This document shows, piece after piece, positions 58,690 through 64,000 of a stretch of 64,000 nt of DNA. Under the pieces are notes generated by a model. The model ran no database searches and had not been told where the DNA came from. It worked only from the letters and a program-made list of their open reading frames with translations. Source of the stretch: Amycolatopsis sp. FBCC-B4732 (GTDB taxonomy: Bacteria; Actinomycetota; Actinomycetes; Mycobacteriales; Pseudonocardiaceae); contig NZ_CP095376.1 in NCBI RefSeq assembly GCF_023008405.1, forward strand, positions 4,302,001 through 4,366,000, in the 5' to 3' direction. The first letter of the stretch is position 1, and each line of letters begins with the position of its first letter. Both the position numbers and the translations under genes were made by a program.

Positions 58690-60480
58690 ATGAGCCAGAC
58701 AGTCGGCGACTACCTGCTCCAGCGCCTGCGCGAATGGGGCGTGGAGCAGGTTTTCGCCTACCCGGGTGACGGCATCAACGGCATCGTCGCCTCGTTCGGG
58801 AAAGCGGACAACCAGCCGCGGTTCGTCCAGACCCGGCACGAGGAGATGGCCGCGTTCGCGGCCGTCGGCTACGCGAAGTTCAGCGGCCGGCCGGGCGTGT
58901 GCCTGGCGACGTCCGGCCCGGGCGCGATCCACCTGCTCAACGGGCTGTACGACGCGAAGCTCGACCACGTGCCCGTGGTGGCGATCGTGGGACAGACCGC
59001 GCGCAGCGCGATGGGCGGCAGCTACCAGCAGGAAGTCGACCTGCAGGCGCTGTTCAAGGACGTCGCCAGCGAGTACCTCGTCGAGGTCAACGTCGCCGAG
59101 CAGCTGCCGAACGCCCTCGACCGCGCGATCCGGACGGCCGAATCGTCCCGCTGCCCGACCGCCCTGATCATCCCTGCGGACCTGCAGGAAGAGCCGTACT
59201 CGCCGCCGCAGCACGCGTTCAAGCAGGTGCCCTCCAGCCCGCCGAGCACGTCGTGGCCGCGCCCGGTGCCGCCCGAGGCCGACCTCGACGCCGCGGCCGA
59301 GGTGCTCAACGCCGGCGAGAAGGTCGCCGTCCTCGTCGGGCAGGGCGCACGCGGCGCCGCCGAAGAGGTCCGTCAGCTCGCCGAGGTCACCGGCGCCGGG
59401 GTCGCGAAGGCGTTGCTGGGCAAGGACGTCCTGCCCGACGACCTGCCGTGGGTGACCGGCGCGATCGGGCTGCTCGGCACCCGGCCGAGCTACGAGCTGA
59501 TGCGCGACTGCGACACGCTGCTGATCGTCGGCTCGAACTTCCCGTACAGCCAGTTCCTGCCGGACTTCGGCCAGGCGCGCGCGGTGCAGATCGACCTGGA
59601 CGGCCGGTTCATCGGGATGCGCTACCCGACCGAGGTCAACCTCGTCGGCGACAGCGCGGCGACGTTGCGGGCGCTGCTGCCCAAGCTGGCGAGCAAGCCG
59701 GACCGGGCGTGGCGCGAGACGATCGAGAAGAACGTCGCTTCCTGGTGGGACACCGTCGAAAAGGAAGCCGCGGTCGAAGCGGACCCGGTCAACCCGATGG
59801 CCATCGTGTCCGAGCTGTCGCGGCGGATCCCGGAGAACGCGATCGTCACCGCGGACTCCGGGTCCTCGACCAACTGGTACGCCCGCAACCTCCGCATCCG
59901 CGGAGACATCCGCGGGTCCCTGTCCGGCACGCTCGCCACGATGGGCCCCGGCGTCCCGTACGCGATCGGCGCGAAGTTCGCCCACCCCGACCGGCCGGTG
60001 ATCGCGCTGGTCGGCGACGGCGCCATGCAGATGAACGGCCTGGCCGAGCTGATCACGATCGCGCGGTACCAGAGCCTGTGGAGCGACCCGACCTGCGTGA
60101 TCTGCGTGTTCCACAACAACGACCTGAACCAGGTCACCTGGGAGCTGCGCGCGATGGGCGGCGCACCGAAGTTCGAGGAGTCCCAGAGCCTGCCCGACGT
60201 CGACTACGCCGGGTTCGCGCTGTCGCTCGGGCTCACGGCGGTCACGGTCGACAAGCCGGACCAGCTGGCCGCGGCCTGGGACACGGTGCTGACCGCCGGC
60301 AAGCCCGCGGTGCTCGACGTCCGCTGCGACCCGGAGGTGCCGCCGATCCCGCCGCACGCCACCTTCGAGCAGATGAAGTCCGCCGCCCAGTCGGTGCTCA
60401 AGGGTGACCCGGACGCGTTCCACCTCGTGGTGCAGGGGGTCAAGACGAAGCTCCAGGAGTTCCTGCCGGGGAGCCGGTGA
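58690..60480 (+). CDS. Thiamine-diphosphate enzyme, pyruvate oxidase/dehydrogenase (PoxB) type
   Basis: A 596-residue enzyme with the three ThDP domains: PYR (~1-180, QVFAYPGDGINGIV, RHEEMAAFAAVGYAK with the activating Glu, GPGAIHLLNGLYDAK), central FAD/NAD-like (~195-340) and PP (~370-550, LIGDGAMQ-type VGDGAMQMNGLAEL with ...FHNNDLNQV completing the GDG-N metal motif). Probably decarboxylates pyruvate to acetate or acetyl phosphate, feeding electrons to quinone. ATG at 58690 follows AAGGGAG; an in-frame GTG overlaps that site. Target of the divergent MarR by position. Confidence 0.85.
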   Translation: MSQTVGDYLLQRLREWGVEQVFAYPGDGINGIVASFGKADNQPRFVQTRHEEMAAFAAVGYAKFSGRPGVCLATSGPGAIHLLNGLYDAKLDHVPVVAIVGQTARSAMGGSYQQEVDLQALFKDVASEYLVEVNVAEQLPNALDRAIRTAESSRCPTALIIPADLQEEPYSPPQHAFKQVPSSPPSTSWPRPVPPEADLDAAAEVLNAGEKVAVLVGQGARGAAEEVRQLAEVTGAGVAKALLGKDVLPDDLPWVTGAIGLLGTRPSYELMRDCDTLLIVGSNFPYSQFLPDFGQARAVQIDLDGRFIGMRYPTEVNLVGDSAATLRALLPKLASKPDRAWRETIEKNVASWWDTVEKEAAVEADPVNPMAIVSELSRRIPENAIVTADSGSSTNWYARNLRIRGDIRGSLSGTLATMGPGVPYAIGAKFAHPDRPVIALVGDGAMQMNGLAELITIARYQSLWSDPTCVICVFHNNDLNQVTWELRAMGGAPKFEESQSLPDVDYAGFALSLGLTAVTVDKPDQLAAAWDTVLTAGKPAVLDVRCDPEVPPIPPHATFEQMKSAAQSVLKGDPDAFHLVVQGVKTKLQEFLPGSR

Positions 60481-60532
60481 CCCGGCCGGCGATGCGGTGA
60501 TCCCGGAACTCCACGAGGGCATCAGCTGAGCG

Positions 60533-60559
60533 CCCCGGTCCCGCCGCGCGGGACCGGGG
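60533..60559. terminator. 11-bp stem bidirectional terminator
   Basis: CCCCGGTCCCG (60533-60543), 5-nt loop, exact complement (60549-60559), between the convergent ThDP-enzyme and STAS genes. Confidence 0.8.
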
Positions 60560-60586
60560 TTCGTGGCGCTCGGGCGACGGCGGGCC

Positions 60587-61012
60587 TCAGCTCTGGCTGG
60601 GGATCTCCGTGGCCCGTTCCCAGCCCGACGGCAGGCGGCTGACGTTCAGGGCGTGGTCGAGGCCGCTGGCCGACAAAGCGCGGCGGACCACCCGGTTGTC
60701 GCCGGTGACGATGCGCAGGGTCGAGTTCTCGCGGACCGTCCTGGCCTGGATGCCGCCGAGGGCGGCGAGGCCGGCCGAGTCGAGGAGGTCGACCTCGGAG
60801 AGGTCGAGCACCAGGATCGGGAAGCGGCGGTGCGCCCACGTGCTCAGCGCCGAGCGGAGCTGAGCGGCGCTGTCTTCGTCGAGGGCGCCGCGGATCTTCA
60901 CCATGACCGCGCCGAAGTACGGGCGGACGACCTGGATGTCGAAGGGGCTGCGCGCCTGGCGCGCCGACGGCATCGCGGGGATCGCCGTCGCGGGGGGCTG
61001 GACGACTAACAT
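60587..61012 (-). CDS. STAS-domain anti-sigma-factor antagonist-like protein
   Basis: A 141-residue protein; STAS domain ~25-125 (MVKIRGALDEDSAAQLRSAL, ILVLDLSEVDLLDSAGLAAL) with the phosphorylatable Ser in LLDSAG. Such proteins release sigma factors from anti-sigma kinases in stress regulation. The ATG at 61012 follows GTGGAGAA closely; an in-frame ATG at 61027 is possible. The second codon (from 61012) is TTA, a very rare Leu codon in such genomes and the hallmark of bldA-tRNA-dependent translation. No kinase partner is adjacent. Confidence 0.82.
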   Translation of the reverse strand: MLVVQPPATAIPAMPSARQARSPFDIQVVRPYFGAVMVKIRGALDEDSAAQLRSALSTWAHRRFPILVLDLSEVDLLDSAGLAALGGIQARTVRENSTLRIVTGDNRVVRRALSASGLDHALNVSRLPSGWERATEIPSQS

Positions 61013-61027
61013 TTCTCCACGCCTCAT

Positions 61028-61384
61028 TCGAAGATGACGTGACGAACGGGTCTCACCGGCCCGCTCGAACGGCTGACAAATCGGGGGGCGGCTGAACTTT
61101 TCTGAACCGCACTTCGCAGCGTAGCCCTTGATCCAAACGGCGCAACCCCGCCAACGGCCGAACCGGGCACCCCCGCATGCGACGGCCGTCTTCGCAGCTC
61201 AAACCACCCATCCGGGTGAAGTTTTCGTCGTGACACCTGACTCTTGACAGCAGCGCGTGCACTACGCATCCTGGATGCATATCAGGTTTCCTTACATCCA
61301 ACGCCAAGAGATTTGCGCAGAGCGCCACACTTAGCCACCGTCCGTAGCAGGAACCCTGTCACCGGTGACAAGGAGACGAACGCC
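61028..61384. other. Divergent control region of the STAS gene and the acyl-CoA operon
   Basis: About 357 bp without a gene, A/T-richer than average. Rightward: TTGACA (61244-61249), 17 nt, CATCCT (61267-61272). TGTCACCGGTGACA (61357-61370) is a perfect 14-bp palindrome running into the AAGGAG ribosome site of the ligase gene, so a bound repressor could block both transcription and, in RNA, the hairpin could hide the site. Confidence 0.5.
61357..61370. promoter_or_regulatory. 14-bp perfect palindrome before the acyl-CoA ligase gene
   Basis: TGTCACCGGTGACA ends at the first A of the AAGGAG ribosome site. Size and symmetry fit a TetR- or GntR-type operator of a fatty-acid operon. Confidence 0.65.
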
Positions 61385-62956
61385 GTGACCCGATCCCCCG
61401 GCCCGGCCGATTTCGGCCTGGGCAGCTGGCCCGCGCGGCGGGCGCGGATCTCGCCGGACCGCACCGCGCTCGACGGCGGCGGCGGGCAAGACCGCACGCT
61501 GACGTACGCCGGCCTCGCCGAGCGCGTCGAGCGGCTGGCCGGCGCGCTGACCCGGCTGGGGGTGCGCCCCGGCGACCGGGTGGCCTACCTCGGCGTCAAC
61601 GCCGCCACCGTCTTCGAGGCGCTCTTCGCCACCGCCCGCTGCGGCGCGCTCTTCGTCCCGCTCAACTACCGGCTCTCCGGCACGGAAATCCGGTACATGC
61701 TCGATGACAGCGGCGCCTCGGTCCTGGTGCACAGCCCCGACACCGACGCGCTCGTCGCCGCGGCCGGCCCGCTGCCGGTGCGGCACGTGCTGGCGACGGA
61801 CCCGGCGTCGTGCCCGGCGGGCGGGCTGGACTTCGAGGCCGAGCTCGCCGCGGGCGGTCCCCCGCCGGGCACCGGGATCGCGCTCGACGACCCGTGCCTG
61901 CTGCTCTACACCTCCGGCACCACCGGCCGCCCGAAGGCCGCCGTCCTCACCCACGGCAACCTCACCTGGAACACCGTCAACCAGCTGGCCCACCTCGACG
62001 TCCTGGGCACCGACAAGGCGCTGTGCATCGCGCCGCTGTTCCACTGCGTCGGGCTGGGCCAGATCACGCTGCCGACGCTGTTCAAGGGCGGCAGCGTGGA
62101 ACCGGTCGCGAAGTTCGACGCGGGCGCGATCCTCGGCCGGATCGGCGCGGCCGGCATCACGAGCTTCTCCGCCGTGCCCACGATGCTGGAAATGCTCTGC
62201 CGCCACGAAAGCTGGGCGAGCACCGACCTCAGCTCCCTCACCTGCGTCCTCTACGGCGGCTCGCCGGTGGCCGAGCGGGTGGCCCGCGCGTGGCTCGACC
62301 GCGGCGTGCAGCTCCTGCAGGGCTACGGCATGACCGAAGCCGCGCCGGGGGTCTCGATGGCCACCCACGAGGGCACCCCCGCCCACCCGGTCGCCGCCGG
62401 GGTGCCGCATTTCTTCACCGACGTCGCCGCGCTCGGCCCGGACCTCGCCCCGGCGCCGCTGGGGGCCGAGCCCGCCGAGCTGCTGGTGCGCGGCCCGCAC
62501 GTCTTCGACGGCTACTGGAACCGGCCCGAAGAGTCGAAGGCGAGCTTCGTCGAGGATGACTGGTTCCGGACCGGCGACGTCGTCCGCGTCGACGACGACG
62601 GCTGGGCCCACGTCGTCGACCGGGTCAAGGACGTGATCATCTCCGGCGGCGAGAACGTCTACCCCGCCGAGGTCGAGGCGGTCGCCACGCAGCTGGCCGA
62701 CGTCGAGGCGTGCGCCGTGGTCGGCGTGCCCGACGCGCGCTGGGGCGAGGTCGGCGCCGCCTTCGTCGTCCCGCGCCCCGGGTCCCCGCTCGACGAAGCG
62801 GCCTTCCGCACCCACCTCGAACAGCACCTCGCCCGCTACAAGATCCCCAAGCACGTCGAGTTCACCGAAGCCCTGCCCCGCAACGCCACCGGCAAGATCC
62901 GCCGCGTCGAACTGCGCGCGCGAGCCGCCGGCGCCTTCCCGAACGGACCCGCATGA
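61385..62956 (+). CDS. Acyl-CoA synthetase (AMP-forming, FadD-like)
   Basis: A 523-residue enzyme of the ANL superfamily: P-loop-like LLLYTSGTTGRPKAAVLTHG, GYGMTEAAPGVS, DDWFRTGDVVRVDDDGW, VKDVIISGGENVYPAEVE and the catalytic Lys in LPRNATGKIRR. It activates a carboxylic acid to its CoA thioester with ATP. GTG start with AAGGAG 9 nt upstream. First gene of an operon with an enoyl-CoA hydratase and acetoacetyl-CoA synthetase (ATGA overlaps throughout). Chain length not deducible. Confidence 0.9.
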   Translation: MTRSPGPADFGLGSWPARRARISPDRTALDGGGGQDRTLTYAGLAERVERLAGALTRLGVRPGDRVAYLGVNAATVFEALFATARCGALFVPLNYRLSGTEIRYMLDDSGASVLVHSPDTDALVAAAGPLPVRHVLATDPASCPAGGLDFEAELAAGGPPPGTGIALDDPCLLLYTSGTTGRPKAAVLTHGNLTWNTVNQLAHLDVLGTDKALCIAPLFHCVGLGQITLPTLFKGGSVEPVAKFDAGAILGRIGAAGITSFSAVPTMLEMLCRHESWASTDLSSLTCVLYGGSPVAERVARAWLDRGVQLLQGYGMTEAAPGVSMATHEGTPAHPVAAGVPHFFTDVAALGPDLAPAPLGAEPAELLVRGPHVFDGYWNRPEESKASFVEDDWFRTGDVVRVDDDGWAHVVDRVKDVIISGGENVYPAEVEAVATQLADVEACAVVGVPDARWGEVGAAFVVPRPGSPLDEAAFRTHLEQHLARYKIPKHVEFTEALPRNATGKIRRVELRARAAGAFPNGPA

Positions 62957-63729
62957 CCACCGCCCTGCTGCCCCCTTCCCTGCGCGTCGACCGGCACGAC
63001 GAGGTCGCCGTGCTGCGGCTGTGCCGCCCGGAGAAGCGCAACGCCCTCGACGACGCCACCGTGCTCGGCCTCGAAGCCTTCTTCGGCGCGCCGCCGTCCG
63101 GGGTCAAGGCGGTCGTGCTCGACGCCGCGGGCGACCACTTCTCGGCCGGGCTGGACCTGGCCGAGCTCACCGAGCGCGACGCGTTCGAAGGCCTGGAGCA
63201 CTCGATGATGTGGCACCGCGCGTTCGAGCGGCTCGAACGCGGGCGCGTGCCGGTGGTCGCCGTGCTCAAGGGCGCGGTCGTCGGCGGCGGCCTGGAACTG
63301 GCGGCCGCCGCGCACATCCGCGTCGCCGAGCCCTCCGCGTTCTACGCGCTGCCGGAGGGCCAGCGCGGCCTGTTCGTCGGCGGTGGCGCGTCGGTGCGGG
63401 TGCCGCGGCTCATCGGGGCGCACCGGATGGCCGACATGATGCTCACCGGCCGCGTGCTCGACGCCGACGAAGGCCACGCCGCCGGGCTTTCGCACTACCG
63501 CGCCGAAAACGGCTTCGAGCACGCCATGGACCTGGCCCGCAAGATCGCCGCGAACTCGCCGATCACGAACTTCGCCGTCCTCCAGGCGCTGCCGCGCATC
63601 GCCGAGGCCAACCCGGCGGAGGGCTACCTGATGGAAGCGCTGATGGCGGCGGTCGCGAGCGGCAGCGCCGAGGCGAAGGAGCGGATGCAGGCGTTCCTCG
63701 AGAAGCGCGCGGGGAAGGTCGGCCGATGA
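62953..63729 (+). CDS. Enoyl-CoA hydratase/isomerase family protein
   Basis: A 258-residue crotonase-fold protein: LRLCRPEKRNALDDATV, AAGDHFSAGLDLAEL (oxyanion hole), LKGAVVGGGLELAAAAHIRVAE (second oxyanion element) and LPEGQRGLFVGGGASVRVPRLIG. A Glu lies in the LPEG block where catalytic Glu is expected. Acts on the acyl-CoA made upstream. The ATG overlaps the ligase stop. Confidence 0.88.
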   Translation: MTTALLPPSLRVDRHDEVAVLRLCRPEKRNALDDATVLGLEAFFGAPPSGVKAVVLDAAGDHFSAGLDLAELTERDAFEGLEHSMMWHRAFERLERGRVPVVAVLKGAVVGGGLELAAAAHIRVAEPSAFYALPEGQRGLFVGGGASVRVPRLIGAHRMADMMLTGRVLDADEGHAAGLSHYRAENGFEHAMDLARKIAANSPITNFAVLQALPRIAEANPAEGYLMEALMAAVASGSAEAKERMQAFLEKRAGKVGR

Positions 63730-64000
63730 CCGAGATCGGCCGGTACCTGGAATGGCTGGCAGATCGCGGCCACGCGTTCGACGGCTACGCCGCACTGCAC
63801 CGCTGGTCCGTCACCGACCTCGACGGCTTCTGGTCGTCGATCAAGGACTTCTTCGGCGTCCGCTTCCACTCCCCCGAGACGGCCGTCCTGCCCGACCGCC
63901 GGATGCCCGGGGCCACGTGGTTCCCCGGCGCGACGCTGAACTACGCCGAGCATGCGCTCGGCGGCCCGGCGGACGAGATCGCCGTCATCGCGTACTCCCA
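63726..64000 (+). CDS. Acetoacetyl-CoA synthetase, N-terminal part (runs off the window)
   Basis: The 91 visible residues begin MTEIGRYLEWLADRG and show LHRWSVTDLDGFWSSIKDFFGV and PGATWFPGATLNYAEHAL, the acetyl-CoA-synthetase N-terminal (ACAS_N) region of acetoacetate-CoA ligases. The ATG overlaps the hydratase stop. With the ligase and hydratase it suggests a short-chain or branched acid degradation operon. Confidence 0.85.
   Translation, partial: MTEIGRYLEWLADRGHAFDGYAALHRWSVTDLDGFWSSIKDFFGVRFHSPETAVLPDRRMPGATWFPGATLNYAEHALGGPADEIAVIAYS

Overview
The window is very GC-rich (about 72 percent by eye), with GTG starts, GTGA/ATGA stop-start overlaps, leaderless-looking genes and many TetR, GntR, LacI, MarR and ECF-sigma regulators. 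This points to a soil actinomycete. The conservon (histidine kinase, roadblock, DUF742), the secreted carbohydrate-active enzymes and the aromatic-acid catabolism suggest Pseudonocardiaceae, most likely Amycolatopsis or a relative. That genus call is inference.

Layout. 1-3005 (minus): a PAP2 phosphatase, a YdcF-like membrane protein, a DUF7019-like protein and the start of a Ser/Thr kinase. 3306-15478: secreted enzymes (GH2 with AbfB domains, a lipase, a double-GH43 protein), a cholesterol-oxidase-type flavoprotein and two TetR regulators with visible operators. 15520-19708: two small unknown genes, MarR, an ECF sigma factor with its CU044_5270-type partner, TetR and a secreted trypsin-like protease. 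20067-23714: a large multidomain GH87-like glucanase. 23880-28351: TetR/SRPBCC divergon, small membrane proteins, a Cys-containing 41-aa peptide, and a PhyH/LacI divergon around a 26-bp perfect palindrome. 28603-31585: a GGDEF membrane protein, a tandem array of five hexapeptide mini-ORFs (MSDKGW), and an MFS exporter.

31631-39874 is an aromatic-acid catabolic island. LigI, LigJ, a 4-oxalomesaconate tautomerase and a CHA aldolase take 2-pyrone-4,6-dicarboxylate to pyruvate plus oxaloacetate. An MFS transporter, a DUF1932-type dehydrogenase with a long low-complexity insertion, and a GntR regulator accompany them. A shared TTGTTGACAA operator marks the control regions. The only ring-cleavage-like gene here is broken. 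39951-41971 is lower in GC and holds an apparently orphan NaeI-type restriction endonuclease. 41972-48643 is a chitin/GlcNAc-oligosaccharide locus: secreted GH16 with chitin-binding domain, ABC transporter, cytoplasmic GH20, GntR-UTRA regulator.

48937-58628: a secreted Cys-rich protein, a conservon whose GTPase is replaced by an MHYT protein, an LtrA protein, a decayed gene and a MarR gene flanked at both ends by the same palindrome. 58690-64000: a pyruvate-oxidase-type ThDP enzyme, a STAS protein and an acyl-CoA ligase / enoyl-CoA hydratase / acetoacetyl-CoA synthetase operon.

A recurrent oddity is local repeat amplification: three arrays whose unit resembles the 3' end of an adjacent gene, and two in-frame tandem repeats inside proteins (28 aa and 39 aa periods). 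No tRNA, rRNA, CRISPR, transposase or integrase was recognised.
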